Source: Clostridium frigidicarnis (GTDB lineage Bacteria; Bacillota; Clostridia; Clostridiales; Clostridiaceae). Taken from it: a DNA stretch of 64,000 nucleotides. Position 1 is the first letter of the stretch. Each line of letters opens with the position of its first letter. The position numbers and the translations under genes are program-made. This document shows positions 36,521 to 45,755 of the stretch, in pieces. The notes under the pieces are model-generated. The model saw only the letters and a program-made list of their open reading frames with translations. It searched no databases and had not been told where the DNA came from. The stretch is from NCBI RefSeq assembly GCF_900111985.1, contig NZ_FOKI01000006.1, positions 1 to 64,000 on the forward strand, written 5' to 3'.

Positions 36521-37825
36521 TCAAAGTTTATTACCACACTCTGAACAAAACTTTGAATCATTTTTGATCTCAGCATTACACTTAGAACATTTTTTTATAA
36601 GAGAAAAACCGCATTCGATACAAAACTTAGCATTATTGTTTTCTATGATATTCCCACATTTTGGGCAGGGTCTTGGCATTTCAAAGCCACATTTTGGACA
36701 TATTGACATTCCATCTGGAACATCTTCCTTACACTTAGGACAAGGATTATATACTCCTCCGCATTGAGGACAGAACTTCATATTATGCCCTATCTCACAA
36801 CCACATTTATCACATTTTATCTTAACATCATTGTTCTTCTTTTCTTCCTTGTTAATGCTTGTGTCATATCCACACAAACTACAGAAACGCTTTTCACTTT
36901 CCATTTGATTTTTACAATTTGGACACACTTTTGTTGCATATTTTGTGTTAAGATTTTGTGATATTACTCCAATTTGGTTTCCTAGTGCTCCTCCTACAAC
37001 TGTGCCCATTCCTAATCCAATACTTGCTCCTAACATAGATGCCTGAGCACTTCCTGGATTAGTTGCAGCCCCTTCCAATGTATCAAAAGAACGTTCTTGA
37101 ACATAATCATATCCAACTATATCCATTTCAGCCTTTTTGGCCAGTGCTGCCTTTAATTTACTAACCGCTATGTCATCCTCTGGAACATTTATGTCATTCA
37201 CATAAAAATTAACTAGCTTCACACCATATTCATCCATTACTGGCGATATACTTTCTTTTAAGTATTCAGATATTTCTTCTAAATAAGCATTAATTTCTAA
37301 AATACTAATCTTCTTTTTTATAAAAAAGCTAGATATAGCATCTTTGACTTTTGTTAAATATAATCCTTTAAAATACTTTATAATACTTTCCTTACCAAAT
37401 ACAGACAATGTACCCACAAGCTTTCCCAAAAACTTTCTTGAATCATCTATTTGTATTCCAAATTGTCCAAAAGAACGGACTGGAACAAATAATTTATATT
37501 TTGGATCCTGTATTTGTATAGGCGTTGGCGTACCCCACTTAATATCAAGTGAGTAAGCTTTATTAACATACCATACCTCAGCTGTGAATGGTGACTCTCC
37601 TCCAAATGGTAAGTTTATTATATTATTAAGTAATGGAATATTTGCAGTATCTAATATATGTCTACCTGCTGCAAACAAATCAAATGCTTGTCCCCCTTTA
37701 TAAAGAATAGCTTCCTGTGATTCATTTACTATTAACTGAGTCCAGTTACCTAAATCTTCACTTGGGTATTTCCAAGCAAACACATCTGGACCCCCATTAT
37801 ACTTTACAACTTTTATCATTCCCAT
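36521..37825 (-). CDS. SPFH-domain protein with zinc-ribbon tail, YdjI-like
   Basis: A 434-residue protein. Residues about 1-235 form an SPFH/band 7-like domain (WKYPSEDLGNWTQLIVNESQ, then FTAEVWYVNKAY). A small-residue stretch, SMLGASIGLGMGTVVGGALG (about 265-285), may insert in a membrane. The tail holds five zinc ribbons of CxxC...CxxC type, from CPNCKNQMESEKRFCSLCG to CSKCNAEIKNDSKFCSECG. This matches YdjI-type (virion core protein-like) SPFH proteins, which in B. subtilis help place the phage-shock protein PspA. No pspA gene is in the window. AAGGAG stands eight bases before the ATG. It is first of three genes. Confidence 0.82.
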   Translation of the reverse strand: MGMIKVVKYNGGPDVFAWKYPSEDLGNWTQLIVNESQEAILYKGGQAFDLFAAGRHILDTANIPLLNNIINLPFGGESPFTAEVWYVNKAYSLDIKWGTPTPIQIQDPKYKLFVPVRSFGQFGIQIDDSRKFLGKLVGTLSVFGKESIIKYFKGLYLTKVKDAISSFFIKKKISILEINAYLEEISEYLKESISPVMDEYGVKLVNFYVNDINVPEDDIAVSKLKAALAKKAEMDIVGYDYVQERSFDTLEGAATNPGSAQASMLGASIGLGMGTVVGGALGNQIGVISQNLNTKYATKVCPNCKNQMESEKRFCSLCGYDTSINKEEKKNNDVKIKCDKCGCEIGHNMKFCPQCGGVYNPCPKCKEDVPDGMSICPKCGFEMPRPCPKCGNIIENNNAKFCIECGFSLIKKCSKCNAEIKNDSKFCSECGNKL

Positions 37826-38136
37826 AAAAAGCACTCCTTAACTATAAGTCTATTTATTATATAAATCATCTTATATAATTTATCCAATAGCCATCTTATT
37901 AAAAATGTTAAATATTTTTTAATTTATGCCTAAAGATTATTATGATGTTTGATAAATTTTACTCTCTATTTAAAGAAGGATTTATTTAAATTTACTTCTT
38001 TTGAATAAAATCTACTTTATCTTTATTATATTATACCCACTATTTTCTTATGTTTCAATATTTAGCTATACCCTTGTAATTTTTTAAATATTTTGATTAC
38101 TTTCAACCAAATATTAAACACTTTGAAGATATAAAA
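37826..38136. other. Upstream region of the SPFH operon
   Basis: AT-rich DNA that must carry the SPFH operon promoter on the minus strand. I see no palindrome or other clear site. Confidence 0.3.
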
Positions 38137-38183
38137 ATACCCCTATTAAAAATATATAATAATATCTTTTTAATAGGGGTATT
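38137..38183 (-). terminator. Terminator after degV
   Basis: ATACCCCTATTAAAAA (from 38137) pairs with TTTTTAATAGGGGTAT (38167-38182). T-rich tail on the minus strand. It lies directly beyond the Family A repeat that follows degV. Confidence 0.8.
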
Positions 38184-38187
38184 ATAT

Positions 38188-38352
38188 TAAGGCACATTCA
38201 AAAAATAACAAGTCAATATGCTAGTCTATTTTGTATCATACTGCGTCAGCCATATTAACCCATAGCCTATTATATGAACTAATATCACTTCCTTGTCTGA
38301 CACAAAATATATATGGCATCTTTGACTTGTTATTTTCTTTCGTGTGCCTTAG
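38188..38352. repeat. Family A repeat, longest copy
   Basis: The ends are AAGGCACATTCAAAAAATAA and TTATTTTCTTTCGTGTGCCT. Unlike the others it has an inner segment of about 90 bases, including a second imperfect inverted repeat (ATTTTGTATCATACTGCGTC against TGTCTGACACAAAATATAT). Total about 165 bases. It lies five bases past the degV stop. Confidence 0.85.
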
Positions 38353-38357
38353 ATGAA

Positions 38358-39230
38358 TTATAAATTTTTTTCTTTACCTAAGAAAAATAAAGTAACAGTT
38401 CCATTTCCAACATGTGTTCCTATTGTAGAACCTATATTACTTATTATAAAATCTTTAACTTTTATTTCAGATGATACTAAATCTTTTAAATACAAAGCTC
38501 CCTCTAAATCATCGCTATGAGCTATTCCTATAACTTGATTCTCAGGATTTTCTATTCTTTCTATTAGTTTATCCTTTAATACTTTAAGAGATTTCTTTCT
38601 TCCCTTTACTTTATCAACATTTTTAAGTTCACCATCTATATTTACATGTAATATTGGTTTTATAGAAAATAATGTTCCTATTGTTGCTGCAGTAGAAGAA
38701 ATTCTTCCACCTCTTTTTAAGTGGTTTAAATCATCTACAACGAACCAATAATTCAATCTATTTTTGTTTTCCTCAAGCCATCTCACTATTTCCTCAAAAG
38801 TCTTTTCAGACTTTTTCATTTCTATTGCATAGTATCCTAAAAGACCTTCTCCTAGTGATGCTCCTTTAGAGTCAACAACTGCAATTTTAGCATTGGGAAA
38901 TTCTTCTAAAATTTCATTCTTTGCCATAACAGCATTGTTATAAGATCCACTTAGCCCTGATGATAGACATATGTATATTAACTCTTTTCCCTCTTTAATT
39001 ATATCTCTAAATACTTGTGAATATCTATATTGATTAATTTGTGATGTTCTTGGCATTTTTCCTTCTTTTATAAGATTATAGAACTTTTCATGGCTTAAAG
39101 TTTTGCCAAAATCATCAGTATACTCTACTCCGTCTATTTCATATTTATAACTTATTGTTTTAACATGATTTTCCAATAAATACTCTCTTGGCAAATCACA
39201 TGATGAATCTATTATTATTTCTACCTTCAT
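38358..39230 (-). CDS. DegV-family fatty-acid-binding protein
   Basis: The 290-residue protein has the DegV hallmarks: IIDSSCDLP at the N-terminus, KMPRTSQI near 60, CLSSGLSGSY near 88 and a C-terminal GSTIGTHVGNGTV. Family members (FakB) hold a fatty acid and present it to the kinase FakA for use in phospholipid synthesis. No fakA is nearby, as is common for extra DegV copies. GGAGG precedes the ATG. It is a single gene, with a Family A repeat and a terminator right after the stop. Confidence 0.92.
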   Translation of the reverse strand: MKVEIIIDSSCDLPREYLLENHVKTISYKYEIDGVEYTDDFGKTLSHEKFYNLIKEGKMPRTSQINQYRYSQVFRDIIKEGKELIYICLSSGLSGSYNNAVMAKNEILEEFPNAKIAVVDSKGASLGEGLLGYYAIEMKKSEKTFEEIVRWLEENKNRLNYWFVVDDLNHLKRGGRISSTAATIGTLFSIKPILHVNIDGELKNVDKVKGRKKSLKVLKDKLIERIENPENQVIGIAHSDDLEGALYLKDLVSSEIKVKDFIISNIGSTIGTHVGNGTVTLFFLGKEKNL

Positions 39231-39435
39231 TTTTCCTCCTATAATTTACAACGCTTTTACTTTTGTTTTCGTTAAAATTATAAATTATTCCTTCTGTATT
39301 GTCCATTATTTATAATATTTAAGGTTTTTTTAAGGTTTTCTATATAGACATTTTTTATATTTTTAACATTTTTTAATTCTCCATATTATATTAAAGCGAT
39401 TATTTATATACTAATTTTTATATTTATTTATCTTA

Positions 39436-39483
39436 ATAATACTATAACCTATATTTCATAAAAAGTATAGATTATAGTATTAT
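39436..39483 (-). terminator. Stem-loop after the HAD gene
   Basis: AATAATACTATAA with CCTATA pairs with TATAG and TTATAGTATTATT (39436-39453 with 39466-39483), two mismatches. T tract on the minus strand is weak, so this call is moderate. The remaining 39231-39435 stretch holds only AT-rich DNA upstream of degV. Confidence 0.5.
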
Positions 39484-39519
39484 TCCTTGAATTATCTAAC
39501 ATTTAATGGAAAACACATA

Positions 39520-40149
39520 TTATTTTGATATATTAAAATAGGTTAATACATCTTTTGAATTTTTAAATATAAGAGGACAATCTATCTCTTCATACTTATC
39601 CATAAATCTAAACTGCGCAAAACTCATGTTTATTGCTGTTGCTGCTTTATAATCAACAGAAGCATCCCCTATATATATTGCTTCTTCAACCTTTGCGTTA
39701 GATTTTTCTAAAGCTTTTAATAATGGTTCTGGATTAGGTTTATGACATGTTGTATCTTCTTTACAAATCCATAACTTAAAATATTCACTAAGACCTTTAT
39801 CTATAAAATCATCTTTAAGTTGTTTATGTGTCTTGGATGTTACTATTGCTAAAGAATATTTATTTTTTAATTCTTCTAACATTTCTTTAACACCTTTAAA
39901 TATATAGTTTTTATGTGCATTTTTTCTAACATTATCTTCCCAAAAATTCCATGCTGAAGTTATTTCATCTTCTTTTACTCCAAGATTTCTTAAAGCATCA
40001 TCTCCAGGTATACCCATATATTTTCTTAATTCATCCTCTGAATATTCTTTATTATATTTTTTCTTCATAGTTATTTTTAATCCAATCATATTGGAAAAAG
40101 AAGTTTCTATTAATGTTCCATCTACATCAAATATTATCCACTTATACAT
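39520..40149 (-). CDS. HAD-superfamily phosphatase, PGP/GPH-like
   Basis: The 209-residue enzyme has the HAD motifs: nucleophile region FDVDGTLIET (Asp at about 8), motif II VTSKTHKQL, the Lys/Asp region CHKPNPEP and YIGDASVDYKAA. A helical cap domain lies between (about 15-80). Related proteins act on phosphoglycolate, pyrophosphate or sugar phosphates. I choose the ATG at 40149, with GGGGGAT at seven bases; a start five codons upstream would overlap the ROK gene. It is the last of three genes after an acetyltransferase and a ROK protein, hinting at sugar metabolism. Confidence 0.87.
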   Translation of the reverse strand: MYKWIIFDVDGTLIETSFSNMIGLKITMKKKYNKEYSEDELRKYMGIPGDDALRNLGVKEDEITSAWNFWEDNVRKNAHKNYIFKGVKEMLEELKNKYSLAIVTSKTHKQLKDDFIDKGLSEYFKLWICKEDTTCHKPNPEPLLKALEKSNAKVEEAIYIGDASVDYKAATAINMSFAQFRFMDKYEEIDCPLIFKNSKDVLTYFNISK

Positions 40150-40153
40150 TTTC

Positions 40154-41179
40154 TTATCCCCCATTACTTATTATCTTTATATCATCATTTATTAGATCTA
40201 ATGCTATTTCTGTTATTCCTCTTAATCCTACTTTAGTGCTATCTTTTACTGCAATTACTTCACTAAAAATCTTATTTTTTTCACTATATGTTTTCTTAAT
40301 ATTATCTATAAGATTATGCTTAAAGTTATTTCCACCTACAATAATCATATCCGGGCTTACCATACAATTAATTATTGTCATAACATTTGCAATTATCATT
40401 GAATATTTATCATCACTTAGGTTCCTAGATAACACTTCATTTAAATAAGAATCTTCTATTGGCATAATTCCTATTTCCCCCGCAAAGTTATTTTTACCTT
40501 TAACTAAATTTCCATTTATTATTAGTCCAGCTCCAGCTCCTAAAGTTGTAAAATGTACATAAGCTAGGTTTAAATCCTTTTGAAAATTTTTCTTATATTC
40601 CATGGAATATCCTAGCGCCAATGTATTTAAATCATTCTCTAATATTACTGGAATTTTATATTTTTCTTCAATATACTTATTTACCTCTACTTGTTTCCAT
40701 TCTTTTATGTCCTTACCTGATAAATAACCTTCTTCATTAACAATACCTGGTACACTTATACCAATGGCTTTAATATTACCATATTGGCTAAGTAAATCTT
40801 CTAAAATTGTATCAATAATATTATCATCATATATACTTTCTATTTTAATGATGTTTTCTTCAACCACTTCACCTACAATATTAACAATATTATAAATAAT
40901 CTTTTTTTCCTCTACAATCATAGACAGAATATATTTTTTGCTAATATTTAAAGAATATCTTTCTGCTCTTCTTCCTCCACTAGACTCATCAAGTCCAACA
41001 CTAATTATCTCATTTTCTTCTAGAAGTTTTAGAAGCAATGTTCTTACAGTAGTATTGCTTATTCCTGTATCTAAAACTATTTCTGTCTTTGTAGCACTAC
41101 GTCTTTTTTTTATTGAATTTAATATTAGTGTCTTATTTATTTTCTTTAACTCTTTAGGTTTTCCAACTATTTTTCCCAA
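40154..41179 (-). CDS. ROK-family transcriptional regulator
   Basis: A 341-residue protein. An N-terminal winged helix (about 15-75; RSATKTEIVLDTGISNTTVR) is joined to a ROK sugar-kinase-like domain with GISVPGIVNEEG and LAYVHFTTLGAGAGLIING. The usual zinc cluster of ROK kinases (CxCGxxGC) is absent: NNFAGEIGIMPIED is followed at once by a short loop. The protein is therefore probably a sensor-repressor and not a kinase. The start is likely a TTG at 41179 behind AGGTGAT, one base after the acetyltransferase stop; a GTG at 41188 is the alternative. Its operator may be the 44-base palindrome at 41770. Confidence 0.8.
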   Translation of the reverse strand: MGKIVGKPKELKKINKTLILNSIKKRRSATKTEIVLDTGISNTTVRTLLLKLLEENEIISVGLDESSGGRRAERYSLNISKKYILSMIVEEKKIIYNIVNIVGEVVEENIIKIESIYDDNIIDTILEDLLSQYGNIKAIGISVPGIVNEEGYLSGKDIKEWKQVEVNKYIEEKYKIPVILENDLNTLALGYSMEYKKNFQKDLNLAYVHFTTLGAGAGLIINGNLVKGKNNFAGEIGIMPIEDSYLNEVLSRNLSDDKYSMIIANVMTIINCMVSPDMIIVGGNNFKHNLIDNIKKTYSEKNKIFSEVIAVKDSTKVGLRGITEIALDLINDDIKIISNGG

Positions 41180-41180
41180 T

Positions 41181-41756
41181 TTAATCACCTATATTTTTTA
41201 TTATTTTACATGGATTTCCCACAGCCACAACATTTTCTGGTATTGATTTTGTAACCACACTACCTGCCCCAATAACCGAATTAGAACCTATAGTAACCCC
41301 TGGTAAAATACAAACATTTCCACCTATCCATACATTATCACCTATTGACACTGGCTTTGCAAAAGTTTTATATGGTGCTATTCCATCTTTGTTACATTTA
41401 TTTATTCGTTCTTTTGAATTTGTTGGATGAGATGCGGTATATATTTGTACATTGGGACCTATTAATACATTGTTGCCTATAGTAATTTTATTGCAATCTA
41501 ATAATGTACAATTAAAATTAATGAAAGTATTTTCTCCTATAGTTATATTTTCACCATAATCACAAAACACTGGTTTTTCAACCCAAACACCTTTACCAAC
41601 CTTACCAAATAATTGATTCAATATCTTACTTTGATCATCATCTCTATTTCCATTAAATATATCCATAAACTTTCTTGCTTTCTTATATATTTCTAGTAAT
41701 TCTTTATCTCTTGTGTTATAAAATTCCCCTCTTAACATCTTTTCTTTTTCTGACAT
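41181..41756 (-). CDS. Maltose/galactoside O-acetyltransferase-like protein
   Basis: The 191-residue enzyme has the LacA/Maa layout. A helical N-terminal cap (MSEKEKMLRGEFYNTRDKEL) is followed by left-handed beta-helix hexapeptide repeats (IGENTFINFN, ITIGNNVLIGPNV, VSIGDNVWIGGNV, VTIGSNSVIGAGSVV). The catalytic His is in YTASHPTNSKER (about residue 115). It transfers acetyl from acetyl-CoA to a sugar hydroxyl. The ATG at 41756 follows GGGGTG. It is the first gene of the acetyltransferase-ROK-HAD operon and is directly preceded by a long palindrome. Confidence 0.9.
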   Translation of the reverse strand: MSEKEKMLRGEFYNTRDKELLEIYKKARKFMDIFNGNRDDDQSKILNQLFGKVGKGVWVEKPVFCDYGENITIGENTFINFNCTLLDCNKITIGNNVLIGPNVQIYTASHPTNSKERINKCNKDGIAPYKTFAKPVSIGDNVWIGGNVCILPGVTIGSNSVIGAGSVVTKSIPENVVAVGNPCKIIKNIGD

Positions 41757-41769
41757 TTCAAACACCCCA

Positions 41770-41813
41770 TATACTTTTATCGTAAACTTTTAAAAGTTTA
41801 TGATAAAAGTATA
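41770..41813. promoter_or_regulatory. 44-base near-perfect palindrome before the acetyltransferase operon
   Basis: Two 22-base arms (41770-41791 and 41792-41813) meet without a loop at CTTTTAAAAG; only one pair is mismatched. It begins directly upstream of the GGGGTG ribosome site. It could be a large operator for the adjacent ROK regulator, or in RNA a hairpin next to the ribosome site. The 120 bases beyond it are AT-rich with no clear site. Confidence 0.6.
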
Positions 41814-41933
41814 CCCAAATATAATTAAAAGTTCAATACCTTTTGTATATATGTAAATTAAATATTATAAATTATTTACATAGTTTATTAGCCATAATAT
41901 TGAATTTAACTTTATAATTAAAGATATAGTTTT

Positions 41934-41966
41934 AGTCACATTCGAAAAATAACAAGTCAGTATGTT
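41934..41966. repeat. Family A repeat, left half
   Basis: AGTCACATTCGAAAAATAAC then AAGTCAGTATG, ending exactly where the GGAGGG ribosome site of the next gene begins. The right arm is missing. Confidence 0.65.
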
Positions 41967-41978
41967 GGAGGGATTTAA

Positions 41979-42257
41979 TTGAACAATAATGATATTATAG
42001 ATTTAATAAGCAAATGTGGTTTTTATTGTGGTAGTTGCCCTGATTATATTCAAGGCAATTGTACAGGTTGTCGTACAGCACATAGAAAAGGAGACTGCTA
42101 TACCTTTGATTGCGTAGATACTCAGCATATAGATTTTTGTGGACTTTGTATTAATTTTCCATGTAAAGAAATTATGACAAGAGATAAAGCTACAGTTCTA
42201 GATTCAAGATGGTTACAATGGAAAGCTAATAAAAAAACTCTACAAAATAAACAATAA
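41979..42257 (+). CDS. Cysteine-rich DUF3795 protein
   Basis: A 92-residue protein with nine cysteines in pairs: CGFYCGSCPDYIQGNCTGC, CYTFDC and FCGLCINFPCKEI. This is the DUF3795 pattern, likely a zinc- or Fe-S-binding domain; no function is established. The start is a TTG at 41979 with GGAGGG seven bases upstream. A Family A half-repeat lies just before the ribosome site and a full copy just after its terminator, so the gene is bracketed by repeats. Confidence 0.82.
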   Translation: MNNNDIIDLISKCGFYCGSCPDYIQGNCTGCRTAHRKGDCYTFDCVDTQHIDFCGLCINFPCKEIMTRDKATVLDSRWLQWKANKKTLQNKQ

Positions 42258-42308
42258 AAGCTATGGAATCAAGGTCTTAAAAACAACCCTATATTCCATA
42301 GCTTTTTA
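42256..42308 (+). terminator. Terminator of the DUF3795 gene
   Basis: AAAAGCTATGGAAT (42256-42269) pairs with ATTCCATAGCTTTT (42293-42306). The stem begins two bases into the stop codon. Similar arms form the terminator after folBK. Confidence 0.8.
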
Positions 42309-42329
42309 CATTTTAGCAAATTATATTTT

Positions 42330-42402
42330 AGGCACATTGAAAAAAATAACAAGTCAGTATTCTAGTCTATTTTGACTTATTATTTTCTTTCATGTGCCTT
42401 AA
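42330..42402. repeat. Family A repeat, full copy
   Basis: TAGGCACATTGAAAAAAATA through AACAAGTCAGTATTCTAGTC to TATTTTCTTTCATGTGCCTTA. The arms flank a short TCTAGTCTATTTTGA centre. Confidence 0.85.
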
Positions 42403-42483
42403 TTCACAGAGTTTTTTATACCCGTTGAATGTTAGATTAAGTTTAGATTTACTTTGTTATGATTCTTCTTATCACAATAAGTC

Positions 42484-44142
42484 TTATAGATCTAAAAACT
42501 TATTAAATCTCTCTTTAACCATATTTTCTCCCATAATTTGCATTATAGTATAAAGATCTGGTGTATTTGCTCTATGTGATATTGCAGATCTAACTGATCC
42601 AGCAACATCTGCTATCATTCCTTTAAATTGATCTGGATTTAATTTAAATTCTTTTCTATTTGCACAATATCCAAGTTCTATTCCCACAGCTTTTAGTTCC
42701 TCAAACCATGTGTCTTTATCAGTATTGAAGTTATAAGCTTTTCCATAAGCTTCTATTATTCTCTTTGCTTCTTCTAATTCAACGTTCTTTGGAAGCTCAA
42801 CATGTTCTGCTTTTTCATTATAGAATAACTCATTAAAGAAATAGAATACTTTTTCTCTTACATCATTCCATTTTGCAAAGTCTTTCCTTGGTTTTGGACC
42901 TTCCTTGTCTATGTTAAATACTTCTTTCATCATAGATTCTTTTGAAGTTACTAAACCACACATTTCTTTATCAAATTCTTTTGCCCAAGCAGTATAATTT
43001 TCATAAACCTTTTCTGGCTTCATTTTGCAAATTACATCTTTACTTATATCATTTAATTTAACTATATCAAATAAAGCTCCACTTTTACTCATTTTTCCAA
43101 GATCTATGTTAAAATTGTGATAATCTTCATTTGGATTTTCAGCTCTCCACTCTTCAAAACTAGAGTTTATTATGTTAAGAAGATATTCAATAACTGATTG
43201 AACTGGATATCCTTCTTCTCTATAATAACTTACTGCACTTTCTGGATCTTTTCTCTTTGAAAGCTTTCTTTTAGATCCATTATCATTTTTCATTATTGTT
43301 GGTATATGTGCATATTCTGGTCTTTCTAAACCTAAAACTTCGAATAACTGAATATGTATAGGAAGGGAACTTAACCACTCTTCTCCTCTTATTACATGAG
43401 TTGTTCTCATTAATGCATCATCAATAGCATGAGCAAAATGATAAGTTGGTAGTCCATCACCCTTTATTATAACAACATCTTGATTATTTTCTGGGAATGA
43501 TATTTCACCTTTAATTAAATCTTTAAATTCAACTCTTTTTTCTATATTGCCTGGAGATTTTAATCTTAAGATATATTGCTCTTCATTATTTATTTTTTCT
43601 ATTGCCTCTTCTGGTGATAGACCTCTATATTTAGCAAATTCTCCATAATATCCAGGAGTTAATTTGTTTGCAATTTGCATTTCTCTTAATTCATTTAGCT
43701 CCTCTGGTGTAGAAAAACAAGGATATACTAATCCCTTTCTTAATAAGTCCTTAGCAAAAGTCTTATATATTTCTTCTCTCTCACTCTGTCTATATGGACC
43801 GTATTCACCCTTAGAAGTGTCTTGTCCTGTCATTCCTTCATTAAAGTCCATACCAAAATTATGCATTGTTGCTATTGTATCATCTATAGCACCTTCAACT
43901 TCTCTTTTTTGGTCTGTGTCTTCTATTCTTAGATAAAAAACTCCCTCACTTTGACATGCTAATCTTTCATTGATTAAAGCTGCAAATACTCCACCTATAT
44001 GTTGAAATCCTGTTGGAGATGGTGCGTATCTAGTAACCATAGCTCCTTCTTTAAGGTTTCTTCTTGGATATTTTTCCATATAATACTCTGGTGTTTTATC
44101 AATATTTGGGAAAATAATTTCTGCTAATTTTTCTAAACTCAT
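42484..44142 (-). CDS. gltX: Glutamyl-tRNA synthetase
   Basis: A 552-residue class I synthetase that charges tRNA-Glu. HIGH motif in [12 protein letters not shown] (about residue 45); KMSKS-type motif [11 protein letters not shown] (about 290). An N-terminal extension of about 35 residues before the catalytic core is present, as in several clostridial GltX proteins. The ATG at 44142 follows AAAGGAGG. The Glu T-box ends only 21 bases upstream, without the repeat DNA seen in the tyrS and glnS leaders. Confidence 0.95.
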   Translation of the reverse strand: MSLEKLAEIIFPNIDKTPEYYMEKYPRRNLKEGAMVTRYAPSPTGFQHIGGVFAALINERLACQSEGVFYLRIEDTDQKREVEGAIDDTIATMHNFGMDFNEGMTGQDTSKGEYGPYRQSEREEIYKTFAKDLLRKGLVYPCFSTPEELNELREMQIANKLTPGYYGEFAKYRGLSPEEAIEKINNEEQYILRLKSPGNIEKRVEFKDLIKGEISFPENNQDVVIIKGDGLPTYHFAHAIDDALMRTTHVIRGEEWLSSLPIHIQLFEVLGLERPEYAHIPTIMKNDNGSKRKLSKRKDPESAVSYYREEGYPVQSVIEYLLNIINSSFEEWRAENPNEDYHNFNIDLGKMSKSGALFDIVKLNDISKDVICKMKPEKVYENYTAWAKEFDKEMCGLVTSKESMMKEVFNIDKEGPKPRKDFAKWNDVREKVFYFFNELFYNEKAEHVELPKNVELEEAKRIIEAYGKAYNFNTDKDTWFEELKAVGIELGYCANRKEFKLNPDQFKGMIADVAGSVRSAISHRANTPDLYTIMQIMGENMVKERFNKFLDL

Positions 44143-44162
44143 TATAGTTCCTCCTTTAAAAT

Positions 44163-44425
44163 AAAAAAACTTCCATCCTAAAAAATATAGGACGAAAGTA
44201 TGATTCCGCGTTACCACCTAAATTGATTAATAAACATTTCATTAATCCACTTATTTCTCTTTAAGGGGAGATTCCCAACGACCTACTTAAGTGTAATTTA
44301 ATATTATTCAGCCGATAGCTCCAGAGCTTCTTTCTATAGTTCTAAATTCTAGGATTTCACCCTCCCTAGATCTCTTAAATTCAGATACCTATATACTCTT
44401 CTCCTTCAAAGCCTAATATTCAATT
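44163..44425 (-). ncRNA. T-box leader, glutamate specific
   Basis: On the minus strand: T-box TAGGTGGTAACGCGG, terminator stem CTTTCGTCCTA with TAGGATGGAAG, then seven T. The specifier region GAAAGAAGCTCTGGAGC gives GAA (Glu) at the same offset as in the other two leaders. The 5' end is approximate. Confidence 0.92.
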
Positions 44426-44551
44426 GTATATTATTTAAATATAGTTTATATTATACCTTTCAAACTTAATATTGTAAATATATATTACAGTTTTTGCTTA
44501 CATTAAAATATATATACCTGATTTTACAAAATATATTTTAACCTCTTCATA

Positions 44552-45406
44552 TTACACTATGAATTCTTCCTGTACTTTATTTTTATACATATCCTTGTCT
44601 GCTTCTTCAAGTAACTTTTTTATATTTATTAATTTTCCTTTTGAATGTGCAAACCCAACAGAAAAACCACGATTTTCTCCATGAAAATGTATACTTTCTT
44701 TTTTAAGTTTATAATAGTAATTTTTACATTGGTCCTCATCTTTATTCTCAATTATGATTACAAATTCATCTCCACCATTTCTACAGACACAGCCTGCCTT
44801 CCCTACATTTTCAACTAAACTTTGAGCAACTAAACATATAAATGTATCACCTTCTAAGTGTCCAAAAGTATCATTCACACTCTTTAGCTTATCTATATCA
44901 ATTAAAAAAATTCCTACTTGTCCAATCTTCCCCTCAAATTTATCTACTGTACTTTTCAAAAAATATCTACTATAAACCTGTGTAAGATCATCTTTGTTTT
45001 TTAATCTTTTAAGTTCTAGTTCTAACTCCTTTTGCTTTGTTACATCCCTAGCAATTCCATAAACCCCACTTAGCTGGCCTTTTTTATTGTACCTTGGCAT
45101 TACATAATCTTCTATCCATTTGTATACACCACTTTTTGAAAAAAATCTTGATGTTTTTGGTTTAGAATAATCCATAGTTCCTTTTATTTTGTCTCTTAAA
45201 TGCTTTTCATCATCATCATGAACTATTTCAAATGGTATATTGGGATTCATAAGTATTTCCTTGGGATAATACCCTAAGATATCATAAATTGCATTGTTTA
45301 TATAAGTAAACTTAAAATTTGGAATTAAATCAATACTATATATAATATCTCTTGCGTTATCTAATATCTCTTTTAAATTATTATAATCATCTTCATGCCC
45401 TAGCAT
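44552..45406 (-). CDS. PAS-GGDEF diguanylate cyclase
   Basis: A 284-residue soluble protein. A PAS domain (about 8-120) with PAC ending ARDVTKQKELELELKRL is followed by a GGDEF domain (about 130-284). The active-site motif is RNGGDEFVI, intact for making cyclic di-GMP from two GTP; an inhibitory RxxD site is not obvious. There is no membrane helix, so the PAS part must sense a cytoplasmic signal or redox state. The ATG at 45406 has GGGGG close upstream; a GTG four codons earlier lies in that site. It is a single gene. Confidence 0.9.
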   Translation of the reverse strand: MLGHEDDYNNLKEILDNARDIIYSIDLIPNFKFTYINNAIYDILGYYPKEILMNPNIPFEIVHDDDEKHLRDKIKGTMDYSKPKTSRFFSKSGVYKWIEDYVMPRYNKKGQLSGVYGIARDVTKQKELELELKRLKNKDDLTQVYSRYFLKSTVDKFEGKIGQVGIFLIDIDKLKSVNDTFGHLEGDTFICLVAQSLVENVGKAGCVCRNGGDEFVIIIENKDEDQCKNYYYKLKKESIHFHGENRGFSVGFAHSKGKLINIKKLLEEADKDMYKNKVQEEFIV

Positions 45407-45689
45407 AACAACCCCCACCCCTACATTAATGTTTTATATATTTCTAATTAATTTATATTATCCTTATAATTTACATTGTAAATCAATTTTTAATATTTTG
45501 TCTATAAATTCCTTATTTTTTCTTAAAATAATTAAAATTCATTGAATTTATATATAAAATAGTGGTTTATGCCATGAAAATAAGGATATACAAGCATTAA
45601 ATGATAATTAATGAATTCTAAAATAATTATCAACTTTTATCTATATATCCCTATTTCATTTAAAATACTTAAAACATTATAATAAAAAA
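45407..45689. other. Upstream region of the PAS-GGDEF gene
   Basis: AT-rich. It must carry the minus-strand promoter of the cyclase gene. I see no palindrome or RNA motif I can support. Confidence 0.3.
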
Positions 45690-45723
45690 TGACCGAAAGC
45701 TATATCTTGTAGCTTTCAGCCAT
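45690..45723 (-). terminator. Terminator of the DUF2089 operon
   Basis: GAAAGCTA and TAGCTTTC around TATCTTG, followed on the minus strand by CGGTCATTTTTTATT. About 35 bases after the last gene. Confidence 0.75.
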
Positions 45724-45755
45724 GTTTATATTTTCTTCTATTAAAATTTCACTTT

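Noticed and set aside
40154-41179. ROK sugar kinase (glucokinase type)
   Set aside because: It has an N-terminal winged helix and seems to lack the zinc-binding Cys cluster, so a regulator is more likely.
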